A stretch of 64,000 nt of DNA from Isoetes taiwanensis (GCA_021234155.1 JAJEKV010000038.1:12321785-12385784), one strand, 5' to 3'. Positions 44,504 to 55,530 are shown, counted from the first letter of the stretch. Notes: generated from the sequence alone by a model not told the origin. Numbers and translations are program-made.

Positions 44504-45169
44504 CTACAGAAGACATGATTCAAAAAATTCAGGGAATGGTAATTCATATAAATTACCACGACGGGAGCCTTGGGCAAGAAGAACTCCAGAAACTATCAGA
44601 TCATCTCGATAGAAGTAGACAGAATCACTGTCAAAAATAAGCTTCATATGCTGATCTGCAAGTTTAGCAACTGAGAGCAAATTTTTGCGTAGCTGAGGTA
44701 CTAGCAGAGCATCAGAGATGTGGGCAGCAGTCCCATTAGCCAAAGGAAGAGCAAAAGTCCCCATTGCTTGGATAGGAACCTCAGATTGAGAGCCGAGTTG
44801 GACGCCACCACGCCCCGGAGAAATATCACAGAGCAAACTAGCATCTTTGACCATAACAGAGGTGCAACCAGAATCCACAGTAAGAGTGAGAGGAGTGTCT
44901 TGTACTTGCAACGCATCCTCCACCAAACAAAGTTCTTCAACAAGTGTGCTGCCTGGAACTGGCAAAACAGTAGAGAAATCCAAATGATCTTCTGCTAGAC
45001 AATTTTCTTCCGTGATGGTGAGACCTTCTATCAAGTGAGCAAACCGCTTGACACCTAAGTCGGGATCGAGGAAACGGGGGCAGGTGTGTTTGGTCTCCTT
45101 GGAGGATTCTTTAACAGGCATGTGGGCAATCAAGACTATAATGCCCATATCGTAGGGCAAATCTTGCAT
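44504..45169 (-). CDS. Copia pol: protease region
   Basis: The frame contains LTVDSGCTSVMV, the aspartic protease active site (D-S-G), followed by LLVPQLRKNLLSVAKL and the linker to integrase. It ends at TAG 44504-44506, after which the same frame continues into integrase without shift. Its upstream end overlaps the gag zinc knuckle in another frame. Confidence 0.88.
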   Translation of the reverse strand: MQDLPYDMGIIVLIAHMPVKESSKETKHTCPRFLDPDLGVKRFAHLIEGLTITEENCLAEDHLDFSTVLPVPGSTLVEELCLVEDALQVQDTPLTLTVDSGCTSVMVKDASLLCDISPGRGGVQLGSQSEVPIQAMGTFALPLANGTAAHISDALLVPQLRKNLLSVAKLADQHMKLIFDSDSVYFYRDDLIVSGVLLAQGSRRGNLYELPFPEFFESCLL

Positions 45170-45900
45170 TGTCCACGTTGAGCACGAGGAAAACGTGTGG
45201 TGGAAGAACTTCCATCAAATTTATGATCACGCCGATTTGCCATACAAGCCTGCTCTACCGGGCTTTGTCTCCTCTCTGCCGATGCATCAAAGAAATTTCA
45301 ATGAGGTCCCCCGTAAGTTCCTCAAACGTAGCAGTTTTTGGTGGTCATGAGCATATCTACTGTGGGGCCCCAAGATTTGGGCAATGATTTGTACAACCTC
45401 AACTTCTTCTCAATGAGAAAGAGCATGTTGCTCTCCAAAGATTGCAAACAATTCAAATTTCTCCCCGAAGTTTGGAGATATGCACGCTTGGATGTCATCC
45501 CCGCCTTGATATCGAATATCTTCAAGTTCATTCAAGATTTGTAGAACTTGACCTCACTCCGCTTACCATATCGATCCAAAGAAGAAATCCCAAAGATGCT
45601 TGCTCCCATGGTCAAGCTCTCCCTTCACCAAGTGAAGGAGATTTTGAAAGACACATGGCAATACATGCAAGAGCACGATCGTCCGCCGCCGCCACAAAAG
45701 ATGAGTTTTGAGCCGAGCTTCATGGGGCTCCTTTGTCGAGTGTGGAACCGCCTGCCATCCACGATTCTCCAAACCAACCCTGGCCGATAGAGCCGCATCA
45801 TTTGTTTCAAAGCCTTCAAAACCTTTTCCATCAAAGGCATGAGGCTTGAGGTTGATCATCCCAAGTAAGTAGGTTGCCATGCTTTGCAAGATTTTCGTGG
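45120..45900 (-). pseudogene. Copia gag, frameshifted
   Basis: The first part reads MATYLLGMINLKPHAFDGKG from about 45880. Pieces in other frames carry WRIVDG, THLLWRRR and WDFFFGS, then ESNMLFLIEKK, KSWGPTVDML and a basic stretch. A CCHC knuckle at about 45130-45170 (CKIC, then GHYSLDC) contains one extra base, so its two halves are in different frames. At least three frameshifts break the protein. Confidence 0.8.
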
Positions 45901-45919
45901 AAGAAAAGCTTCAACCGAG

Positions 45920-45935
45920 AATTGGCTCGATACCA
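45920..45935 (-). promoter_or_regulatory. Primer binding site of the Copia element
   Basis: Directly inside the 5' LTR the minus strand reads TGGTATCGAGCC, close to the initiator-Met-tRNA site TGGTATCAGAGC with one base missing. Confidence 0.8.
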
Positions 45936-46160
45936 TGTGAATGCAAAGACACAATGGAACAAATGAATAACCGAAACTCAAGACGATGATATATTGATCA
46001 TGCAGTGATTACAATATATAGATGAGAAAAGGCGGTGTTCTGATACACCGTCTAAATGAGAGCCGTAATCTTAGTGCCGTCTAAATGAGGGCCTTAATCT
46101 CAGTGCGAGATTCAGGGCATGACTGTACTCCACGTGGCTGATCGAGGGGAAACATCAACA
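45936..46160 (-). repeat. Copia 5' LTR
   Basis: The 225-bp partner of 41574-41798, followed on the plus-strand side by the target duplication GCTTC. Confidence 0.95.
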
Positions 46161-46430
46161 GCTTCAGATGCACGTACTCATGAGCTTAGCTTCCTTTAGA
46201 GTTTGGAATCTGGGGTTTCTTCATATTCCCTTCCTTTATTCGTTCTTGTTTTTTGGAGCTTGACAAAATAGATCACTTTGGAAGAAAATTCAATATGTGA
46301 ATCATCCCCCGTACATAATAGCAGAATTATCCATTGTAACAGAAAATTAGTTACAACATTAATTAAATTAAACTGAATACGCATGCATTGAATTTCGTCA
46401 GTTCCATTGAATTTTATCCAACCCAGCAAT

Positions 46431-48105
46431 GTTTGGCCACTATCTAAAGTTGACATGTGATAAAGAATATTAGTTCATAATTCCTGTCCTAGAACAGATT
46501 GTTTAGTTCTTTGTCTTTTTATTTTAATCTATACTACTGCCTTTTACCCTATCATCGAGGAACTGCGTGGGCATGATTAGTTGACCCTTTTTTAATTGAA
46601 GACGGAATGTAGGTGGGCCATTCATTACTATAGATGGAATGCTTATAGAAGAAAACTCATTATGTGCCACATGGGCGGATCATTTTTATATTTTTTTTGA
46701 AACATTCCTTCATGTTGCTGCAACAATTGCATGTTCCAAAGGTAAGATCTGCAAAAAGGCGAAATTGAAGCTAATTTCACATGTGCATCCATGTGCCATG
46801 TATTTGTGCTAACTTGCAGTTTCCTAAGGATTAGGTAGGCTCTATAAACACCTAGTATGTTTTGACAAAATCATTGGTTAAAGGCACTCAAAAATAAACT
46901 ACTAGTATATTTAACTAGTACTAGATCATACAAAAACCATGACATGGTCTTTTATGCATGAACTTATTTGATAGAAGAAAACCATATGCGGTAGTGGTTT
47001 GTTACATGGTTATAATGCTACTTATCAATGTTATAGTGGTTTGTTGAACTATTTGTGATTTATGAAATAGTTTTATATATGCTGTAATGGTCCAACAGAA
47101 CTAGTAATGGTTTGTTGAAACCGCTCTATAACTGTAAATATTTATATGTTAAAGTAGCTCATTTATGGTATGGTTTTGATAGTTAGACAGATTAAGGTGA
47201 CGACACTAGGCAACATCCAACTGGACATGTGACCACACACCACACTACATTGCTCGGTTGGGTCCTGCCCCCAACCACTTTACATTGCATCTGTGGGATT
47301 TGACGCCCAACAGTTCAGAGTGCGATTTTGGGCGGTCTCGAACACGAGACCTGTAGTTTCTAAAACTGGTGTGTTATCACTAGTGGTAATTCAAATTCAT
47401 CTCAAAATGGATGTACTGTATGAAGCATCTTTTAATATAAGACCTTAAACTGCCATATCCAAAGTCATAGCTTCAATCCCTCATTGTGTAGACCATTAAT
47501 TTTATGTTTATATATATCAAGCTAAATTGTTATTTTTATAACCATTCAATTGCGTAATATACAATCAAAGTATTCTAAAGTTGCCACTATCTAAAGTTGA
47601 CATTTGATAAACAATCTTAGTTTATATTTCCTATCCTAGACTAGATCGTTTAGTTCTATGACTTTTTATTCTATACTACTGCCTTTTATCCTCTTATCAT
47701 CGGAACCGCGTGAGCATGAATAGTTGACTTTCGATAATTGAAGAGGGAATTTAGGTGTGGCATTCTTTACTATTATAGACAAATAGAATTTGTTATAGAA
47801 TATGTGCCACATTAAACAGGCATGTGCATTATTTTTGTGCTACAAAATCGTAAGAGATTTTTGTCCCTGCTATGCTTATAATACTAGCACATGAGCGGAC
47901 CATTTTTATATTTTCTTGAAACATTCCATAGTTGCTACAACAATGCTGCAGTCAACTTTGTATGTCTCAAGGTAAGATCTGCAAAAAGGCAAAATTGAAG
48001 CTAATTCGACATGTGCATCCATGTGCCATGTGTTTGTGCTGGTCTGCAGTTTTCGATTAAGTAAGCTCTGCAAATACCTAGTATGTTTTGACAAAACCAT
48101 TGCTT
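46431..48105. repeat. Tandem duplication, unit about 1.15 kb
   Basis: 46431-46900 and 47580-48105 share, in order: CACTATCTAAAGTTGACAT, TCTATACTACTGCCTTTTA, GGTAAGATCTGCAAAAAGGC, CACATGTGCATCCATGTGCC and CTAGTATGTTTTGACAAAA. The divergence is moderate, with several indels. The stretch between (46898-47140) carries the dispersed repeat also seen at 15.6 kb. Confidence 0.85.
46898..47140 (+). repeat. Dispersed repeat shared with 15596-15900
   Basis: Same ordered motifs as the 15.6-kb copy, including TTTGATAGAAGAAAACCA and TAGTGGTTTGTT. Confidence 0.75.
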
Positions 48106-48736
48106 ATAGTTTGGGTTAAGTTTACGGATAAACCTATGACGTTGTGCCTAGTCTGGCTCTATGAACGTAAAGGGACTTGAGATAAAATTACATGTTGTTT
48201 GAATCAGGCAAAACAATACCACCATTTTACATTTTGATTTGTGGCATTTGCCATGCATCTTGCCCTATATGGCGTAAAAGCCCATAATATCATGTTTTCT
48301 ATGTTATAGAAGTCATAATTATGTATAAAGATTACTTTTTTTGGAATGTTGTGTGTGCACTCAACTAATCAGGTTGCATATGAGAAGTAGTTGTATGTAT
48401 CTACAAGATGGATAAGTATAAGACCCTCTTGTTTAAAGTGAGAGTCCTTGTTTTTTGGTTTATCACTATCAAGAGGAGTACTTATAATAAGTTATCAGTA
48501 CTGGAGGAGTATTGGTAACTAATTATTAGTACTATTCCATCCATATAGGCCTGATTTCCTCGGCTGATGTGTGGCCTTGGTAGTACGTCCTTGGCCAGAT
48601 CTTTGGCACGTAAGGCCTCGACCCAGCCTTCGGCCCTAGCGGGCCTCGTCCTTATGTGCCTAATATCTGGCCTTGGATGTACAGCCTCGGTCACATATTT
48701 TTGGTTAGCCACGGCCAGACTGATAACCTTACTTTA
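48106..48736. other. Unassigned; short GC-rich patch
   Basis: 48550-48720 is GC-rich with GGCCTTGG/GGCCTCG phrases that partly pair with one another. No gene. Confidence 0.4.
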
Positions 48737-48765
48737 CTAGTTAAGGTGCCCGGCATTGCTGGGCA
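48737..48765 (-). mobile_element. Helitron-like 3' terminus 4 (minus strand)
   Basis: Read on the minus strand: hairpin TGCCCAGCAATGCCGGGCA, then CCTTAA, CTAG and T. It is the same family as terminus 2 at 38.9 kb, in the opposite orientation; the body would extend to the right. Confidence 0.7.
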
Positions 48766-48984
48766 TAGTTTGGGGACCTGTAAATGATAATCCAGCAATG
48801 AGAAGTCTACTTTCCATAATTTCTTTCCACGTGCAAGACTTTAATTATAAGGGCCTCTATAGTTCATATTTTCTTTCCATGTATTCGACTTTAATTATAA
48901 GGGCCTTTTGCGACGTGCATAATAAAAAAATACTGCGTGAATCACGAATGTAACTCCACCGCCTCAACGGCCTACGTGAAGACA

Positions 48985-50110
48985 CTTGGCGCGATCCGGA
49001 AGGCGCTAACGCACTGTCTCACGCGCCATGTGGCACGATTGCATGGTGCAGGTCTAGCCCCCCAAACCCCCCAATTCCAACCATTAAGCCAAGCATTTCT
49101 TCTTTAAAAAAATAAGTGGGTCAAATATAGTAAAGGTGAGTGCCCGAAGCCATGTGCATGTCTCTCATGCCTATCAAAGGCTAGAATGTTGCCACATGGC
49201 ACGATCTTGACCGTTGACAAGTGCATCCATCCAAAAATAGAAACTTTTCAAACATGTGACAAAGAGAGTTCTAGAAGCCCATAGGCAAGCACCTCAATCT
49301 AGAATCTTGTAGATGTTCATCTTCCATGCCTATCAAAGGCTACGATGTTGCCATGTGGCACGATCTTGGCCGTTGACAAGTGCATCCATCCAAAAATAGC
49401 TTTCAAACGTGACAGAGAGACAGTTGTAGAAGCTCTAGAACTTTGGAAAAACTCAAAATAGAATCTTCTAGAATGGTCCAGATGCTATGGGGCAATCACC
49501 TCAATCTAAAGATAGAAAGTTTTGTGGAACTTTGCAAACACTCAAAATAGAATGCTCTAGAATATTCCAGATGCTCATGGGCAAGCACCTTAGTCTAAAA
49601 ATAGCAAGTTTTTGAGACTTTGCAAACATTCAAAATAGAATGTTCAAGATTGATCCAGATGCTAATCGGCAAGCACCTCAATCTAAAAATAGCAAGTTTT
49701 TTAACACATTGCAAACACTCACAATAGAATATTCTAGAATGTTCTATATGCTCATGGTTAAGCACCTCAGCCTAAAAATATAAAGTTTTTTGAAACTTTA
49801 CAAACACTGTCAATAGAATAAGCATTTCTTCTTCAAAAAAATAAGTGGCTCAAATATAGTTAAGGTGAGTGCCCTAGGCCATGTGCATGTCTCCCATGCA
49901 TATCAAAGCTAGAATGTTGCCACATGGCACAATCTTGGCCATTGACAAGTGCATCCATCAAAAAATAGCAACTTTTCAAACATGCGACAAAGAGAGTCTA
50001 GAAGCTCATAGGCAAGCACCTCTCAATCTAGAATGAGAGTCTAGAAGCTCATAGGCAAGCACCTCTCAATCTAGAATGTTGTGGATGCTCATCTCCCATG
50101 CCCATCAAAG
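48985..50110. repeat. Composite repeat region, part 1
   Basis: It holds repeated blocks with GCCATGTGCATGTCTC, TGCCACATGGCACGATCTTG, GTTGACAAGTGCATCCATC, and the phrase GGCAAGCACCTCAATCTA, followed by AAAATAG and AAGTTTTT. The block at 49135-49300 recurs at 49300-49420 and 49855-50100. A degenerate tRNA-like head (minus strand) sits near 49055-49105. Confidence 0.8.
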
Positions 50111-50159
50111 GCTAGGAATGTCCGTATCTGAGTAAGTGAGTAAGTCCGCCCCCATTGAT

Positions 50160-50325
50160 AGTTAAGGAGGCGGCACATGGCGCGATCTCGACCATGCTTA
50201 TCCCCCCACCCACCTTAAACCTTCTTGGTCGTGGAGGGGATTCAAACCCTGGTCATTGCCCCCCAAACCCCCCATCCTTACCACTACACCAAGCATTGGT
50301 TTCTTAAAAAAAATGGAAGTTCACA
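50160..50325 (-). mobile_element. tRNA-derived SINE-like sequence, minus strand
   Basis: On the minus strand an A-box-like TGGTGTAGTGGTAAGG (50276-50291) is followed 26 bases later by a B box GGGTTTGAATCC (50238-50249). These are the polymerase III internal promoter elements of a tRNA. Copies with the same flanks lie at 60840-60975 and, more decayed, near 49.05 kb. Confidence 0.65.
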
Positions 50326-50329
50326 TATA

Positions 50330-50362
50330 GGTAGGGAGGGAGGGAGGGAGGGAGGGAGGAAA
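50330..50362. repeat. GGGA microsatellite
   Basis: At least six GGGA units in a row; the G-strand could fold as a quadruplex. Confidence 0.9.
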
Positions 50363-50559
50363 GAAGGTTCTTTTATCGTCCGCGGAGGCCAATCGGCCTA
50401 TGGGACCCAAATTACCCAGATTAAAAAACCCCCTTACGAGGGAAAAACCGTCACAGCAACAAGTCTACTGGCAGCTGTACAAATATACATATACTCAGGA
50501 ATTCCTGGCACCTCAGGTAGGCGCGCGGGGACAAAGGTGAGTCCGCAAAATAATTCAAA

Positions 50560-50960
50560 TATGCTCTAGGATGTTCTAGAGTGTTCTAGATGGCTCTAGA
50601 ATCTTCTAGAATGTTTTATGATCTTTTAGAATACTAGAATCTTCTAGAATGTCTAGAAATAGAAAGTTTTTTGAAACTTTACAAATGCTCAGAATAGAGT
50701 GTTCTGGAATGTTCAAGATTTAGGTAAGGACCTCAGTCTAAAAACAGAAAGTACCATAGTATAAAAATAGAAAGTTTTCTAAAAGTTTGCAAAATCTCAA
50801 AATAGAATGTTCTAGAATGTTCCAGATGCCCCTGGGAAAGTTTTATGGAACTTTGCAAAAACTAAAAATAGAATGTTCTAAAAATAGAATGTTCAAGATG
50901 CTCATGGGTAAGCACCTCAAGCTAAAAATAGAAAGTTTTTTGAAACTTTCACACTCACCC
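50560..50960. repeat. Array of TTCTAGAA blocks, part 2
   Basis: Dense GTTCTAGA and TTCTAGAATG units, e.g. GAA, TTC, GAA at exact five-base spacing at 50599-50611 and 50637-50649. They alternate with AAAATAGAAAGTTTTTTGAA and GTAAGCACCTCA phrases. The same array occurs at 60.4-61.5 kb. Confidence 0.85.
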
Positions 50961-51129
50961 CGGTTTTTGGTCCACTGTGGAAAACATCAGTTTTGGTAGG
51001 TCTACATGTCCTGTTTTCAAAGAATCCTACATGTGGATTTGTGGAGGTATGGTTTTGTTCGATAATGGTGTTCTTTTTTCAGTGGACTAAAACATCCACT
51101 GTTGTTTTGTAGTTTCCTCTATCGTGACA

Positions 51130-51465
51130 TGTCATTTTATAATACAATCCATTGTAGGAAAGAATACTTGAATTTCTACATGTCTAATAATTCTATTGTC
51201 ACATGTCTTTATAGATGTAGGAAAGAATATTTGATTCTCTACATGTCCTATGCTTCCATTCACATGTCTTTATAGTAGTAGGACAAAGTACTTTATTTAC
51301 TAAAGCATTGTAGGAAAGAATACATGAATTACGACATGTGTAATACTTCTATTGTCACATGTCTTTATAGAAGTAGGAAAGAATACTTGATTCTCTACAT
51401 GTCGTATGCTTCCATGTCACATGTCTTTATAGTAGTAGGACAGAGTACTTTATTTGCTAAGGCAA
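51130..51465. repeat. Tandem repeat, about 155 bp, two copies
   Basis: GTAGGAAAGAATAC, CACATGTCTTTATAGTAGTA and GGACA(A/G)AGTACTTTATTT recur in order. The second unit (51316-51465) is present again at 52782-52930. Confidence 0.85.
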
Positions 51466-51610
51466 TATGTAGCATAATAACAGGGGATTTTCTTTGTGTT
51501 TTTGTACGCTTTTCACTAAGGTTTTCCTATGATTTCGTGATGTATTCAAATGGATGTACTAATGCGTACATCTAGAGTGCACCATTTCTGAGCCATTGAT
51601 TTTAGCCTTT
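51466..51610 (+). repeat. Dispersed repeat 'TAGCATAATAACAGGG', copy 3
   Basis: TGTAGCATAATAACAGGGGA to TCTAGAGTGCACCATT; closest to copy 2 at 26404. Confidence 0.8.
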
Positions 51611-52309
51611 TTTTTTTCAATGGTCAACAACCAATGGCTCACAACAAAAGCCCCTTTTTTGTGCATGTGGTGCATAATGGTCAACAACCAATGACTCACA
51701 ACAAAAGCCCTCTTTTTGTGTGTGTGGTGCATAATGGGCACATGAAGGGCTTGAAAGGCGCATGAAGGGTTTGAAGGGCGCATGTAGTGCAGTTTCCCCG
51801 CCGGGAACACATACTTATAATAACTTTTGATCCAGAGCTCTGTTTCAGATGATTTTTATTGCGTTGGAAAGCTCTCTCTGAGATCTTTTTGATAGTGTAT
51901 GCTATGGATATGTTTGGTTAAGTTATCTATGCTAAAACAGCAAGTTTTCGGTCGGGTTTGGTAGGCTTTCACATCCTACCAGCTGATTAATACATGATTG
52001 CGCTATTGGATATTGTTTTATGGCTCATTCCGAATGAAGCTTGCAAAAAATTACCATGCATTTTTAGATTTTGAGGCAGTTATTAAGCAAATTCCAAGGC
52101 TTCTAGATCCTTGTGCTAACAAGCAAAAAAGTTTCCCACTTTGGTTTCTCACCACAAGAATCCATGGAGGCCAAAGGCTGCTTTTAAATTCCAGTTGAAA
52201 AATGTTTGTGTATGGGTGATGAAAGCCTCAAATGAATTCTAGTTTTTTTCTGGTTTGAATTCTAAACTTTTTGTCACACCGAGGGGGGTGGACGTCCCTA
52301 TAGTCTCAA
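51611..52309. other. Unassigned; short direct repeats
   Basis: CAATGGTCAACAACCAATG and TGGTGCATAATGG are duplicated at 51630-51735. No gene. Confidence 0.4.
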
Positions 52310-52780
52310 GGGGCCAAATTTTTTTTTTTTGCAATACAAACCATTAACATCCAACATATAAAAATTAAATCCCCCAACACATAACAACTAACACATAAAA
52401 ACCAACATATAACAACCATTGACATTAATAACCAACACATAACTACCATTGACATTAATTAATACAACCATTGGGTCCAACACATTTAAATTAAAATCCC
52501 CCCTTAAACCCCTTTGGTTTGGGTGCATATTCACGGGGGGGTGACATAGGGCAAATGAGAGCCCTCATAATTGTATTTTGCACGCATTTAAATCAACACC
52601 ATATAGTATTCCGCTTGAAATCTTATAGTATTTTGCGAATCTTGTTATACAGTATAGCAAATTTTGTACTTGCATACCCCACAAACGAGGAACTTTACGT
52701 ACGGTGTAGATTAAGGAATAAGGGGTGAATATGCCTATCCAACAGCTCTCGTTGCCCGGAGTCACCCCCCATGTGAATAC
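52310..52780. mobile_element. Foldback element, copy C
   Basis: Left arm with GGTTTGGGTGCATATTCACG and interior GTATTCCGCTTGAAATC homologous to copy B. The right arm is reduced to about 20 bases (GTCACCCCCCATGTGAATA), after which a duplicate of the 51.3-kb repeat begins. Confidence 0.8.
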
Positions 52781-52781
52781 A

Positions 52782-52930
52782 TGAATTACGACATGTGTAA
52801 TACTTCTATTGTCACATGTCTTTATAGAAGTAGGAAAGAATACTTGATTCTCTACATGTTCTATCCTTCCATATCACGGGTCTTTATAGTGGTAGGACAG
52901 AGTACTTGATTTGCTACATGTGATGCACGT
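52782..52930. repeat. Second copy of the 51316-51465 unit
   Basis: GAATACATGAATTACGACAT through AGGACAGAGTACTT, nearly identical to 51316-51450. Confidence 0.88.
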
Positions 52931-52984
52931 GCACGATCACATGTCCCTAGTATTCCATGTAAGACAAGTTACTTCAACTACTTC

Positions 52985-53500
52985 AATTACTTAACGCCTA
53001 TTTTTGCATAACAAAACCATCAAGAATTTGATTTATATTCCTTGAGGGGTGCGGGGACCGCAACAAATCCCTAAGCATTAATGTCATAGGACCATTTAGC
53101 AAAATCCTAACAATATCCTAACATTTTGGATATTGTTAGAGAAAGACCATTAAACCACGCCTACATTTTTGCATAACAAACCATTAAGAATTGTGATATG
53201 TATTTCTTTATGGAGGAAAGGACCATTGCAACAAATCCCCAAGCATTAAAATGGCAAGACCATGCAATATCCTAACATTATTCCCCCATTTTGGATATCG
53301 TTAGTGGAACACCATTAAACCGATTTCTACATCTTGGTATAATTTAGACCATTAAGAATTTGAGATGTAATTGTTTATGGGGAATAGGACCATTGCAACA
53401 AATCCCCAAGCATTATAAAATGGCAAGACTACGCAATATCCTAACATTATCCCCCCATTTTGGATATCATTAGTGGAACACCATTAAACCATGCCTATAT
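52985..53500. repeat. Tandem repeat, about 170 bp, three copies
   Basis: Units with GCATAACAAACCATTAAGAA, GACCATTGCAACAAATCCCC and CAATATCCTAACATT start near 52991, 53156 and 53320. Confidence 0.9.
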
Positions 53501-53600
53501 CTAGTTGGTACTAAGGTTCGCTATAGACGATCCAATAGTTATCCACGTCATCCAATGGTTTTAATTGTATCTAATTTATCTTATCCAATGGTTCTTTCTA

Positions 53601-53735
53601 ACGATTTGCACTAAGAATCCAATGGTTCTTTGAAAACAAGATAACTTATTGCATCGAGACGATTTGCACTAAGAATCCAATGGTTCTTTGAAAACAAGAT
53701 AACTTATTGCACTTAGACGATTTGCACTAAGAATT
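53601..53735. repeat. Tandem repeat, 58 bp, 2.3 copies
   Basis: ACGATTTGCACTAAGAAT begins at 53601, 53659 and 53717. Confidence 0.92.
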
Positions 53736-54330
53736 AGAGATGTAATTGTTGGAGCAAGCAAAATACCACAGCCTAACACCTTAAACCTAAACACAAACTC
53801 GAAAAACCTTGCTCGGGAAAACCTTGCTTCCGAGTCATGTGCAGTAAGGTATCGTGAGCTCCTCTCAGATGGTAATCCTCTAAACTAGTGGCTAGACGTT
53901 ATAGTTTGGCAGCCCCCAATTCCAAACAATTGCATCAGAATATCTTTGTCATACTTCTGCATAGGAATCCTTTAAATCGTTGACTAAGCTTCCTAAGGAG
54001 TATGGATGCAATAGAATTGACAATTCCTATTTGAAACAGTTAACTATCCATTTGGCACTACTTAATTTGTTTATCTGAAATTATTTTCTCAATCTAGATT
54101 TAGTGTGATTTATCTAGACGATGGTGAAAATTAGTTGCTCGTGTCCCATCAGGAAAGTTCAGCCTACCGTAACCGTAACCTGCTGCAGTCTTGTCCACTA
54201 ACTTTCTTCGTATTTAGATTAGTGGGTAATGCCTAACTATCTAATTATTTCTCATTGTAACTTCCTTTTTTAAGATACTTCGTTTGAGGATTTCTCAATA
54301 TGCTTATGGATGATATTGCATTATGCATAA
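53736..54330. other. Unassigned sequence
   Basis: No gene; a short GC-richer stretch around 53800-53860 contains repeated CCTTGCT phrases. Confidence 0.35.
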
Positions 54331-54775
54331 GTCGACCGACATTTTGGCCTCCAAAACGTAAACCCCAATGGGTTGCTAGGTTATTATTGGGGTTTACGTT
54401 ATGGAGGTCGAAAGTTTTATTTGCACTTGAGACATGGTCGGAAGCTGCATTAAAAACCGAAGCTAGAACCTAATTTAAATGGGGTTTGATTTACCGGCGG
54501 GTGCTTTTCCTACCGTCCTCCAAAACGCAGAAACCCCGCGGCCTTGCCAGTTATTGTAGGCATTTGCCCTCCCGGAGGAGCACCGGGTAGGGAAAGCCAT
54601 TTCTGTAGAGAAATCCAAACCCCATTTCGCCGGTTTTATTGCTTCGGTTTTCAACTGCGGCTTCCGATCATGTCTCAAGTGCAACTGAATAAAACTCGAA
54701 CCTCCATAACGTAAACCCTATTAATAACCTAGCAACCAAGTAGGTTTACGTTTTTGAGGCCATACGGGGTCGATT
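54331..54775. mobile_element. Foldback element of a second family
   Basis: Arms of roughly 170 bases pair across a 100-base centre. They include TGGCCTCCAAAACGTAAACC, TTGCACTTGAGACATG, CGGAAGC and AAATGGGGTTTG with their inverses. A nested perfect 15-base inverted repeat (AACGTAAACCCCAAT) lies in the left arm at 54355-54400. The centre has CATTTGCCCTCCCGGAGGAG, which recurs at 55374. Confidence 0.8.
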
Positions 54776-55530
54776 GGACCAGGATCTTGCACAATATCAT
54801 GAGGTAGTGGAGGGCGCCGACCCTTTGATGATGGAGCCCTAAAACCTTCCAAAAGAAGTTGACCCAAAGGTCCTCTCTCGAGGGTCCTTGGCCACGGACG
54901 AGCAAATCTCCCACCCCGAATCGCGGATCCGACTCGCCAACGAACTCAAACATCGACATTACCCTCGAGACCAAGTTTCATGGGCGTAAGACCATCTCGC
55001 CTCCGGGACGCCAAAGTAGCTCATGTCCAACACGCTCAGAGTGAATTGGCCTTTAGCTAAGGGTGCAAAACCGCCATGTAGAGGGTTCGTGTTTCTTTTG
55101 CTGCAAAAATGATCGTGTAACTTGGTCCCTAGGGTAATTTCACCGTTTAGGAGGACGACATGGCTTAAGTCAAATCTCCAAGGGGGCCTTTGTACTGCCC
55201 AGAACAACAAAACACTTGGGTTTCTACACGGCCGACCGGCAGGACACTTTTTATGTTTTATATGTTCTCCCGCATTGCATCTTGAATTTTTTAAGCCCTG
55301 CCAAGCAAGTTACTTGAATGGAGAATTCAACGGTCGGATAGGGAAACCGGGTTCCGGGAAGGGAGGCATTGGCATTTGCCCTCCCGGAGGAGCACTGGTA
55401 GGAAAGCCTCGCTTTAAGGGTGGGGAAGGGTGCCAGCGCTTTAAGTTCTTCAAGATCCCTCTATTCTATCCCTTGCCAATCTACTCTACCAAAAATTTCA
55501 AAGGTTGTCATATTTCTTGCATAAAGTCCT
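54776..55530. other. GC-richer unassigned sequence
   Basis: No gene recognised. The CATTTGCCCTCCCGGAGGAG block at 55374-55393 is shared with the foldback element at 54331-54775, so part of this may be related mobile DNA. Confidence 0.4.

Larger units (their letters stand above)
41574..46160 (-). mobile_element. Ty1/Copia retrotransposon, structurally complete, minus strand
   Basis: Two 225-bp LTRs differ at three positions by eye. GCTTC flanks both sides (41569-41573 and 46161-46165). A primer binding site lies next to the right LTR and a polypurine tract next to the left. Total length 4587 bp. Order on the minus strand is gag, protease, integrase, RT, RNase H. The near-identical LTRs indicate a fairly recent insertion, yet gag is frameshifted and pol has two stops, so this copy is probably not autonomous. 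Confidence 0.95.

Noticed and set aside
47280-47395. Another minus-strand SINE head (GGTCTCGTGTTCGAGACC on the minus strand)
   Set aside because: A B-box-like palindrome is visible, but no convincing A box, tail or target duplication.
49430-50960. CRISPR array
   Set aside because: Repeats are irregular in length and spacing, the spacers are themselves repeats, and the context is eukaryotic.
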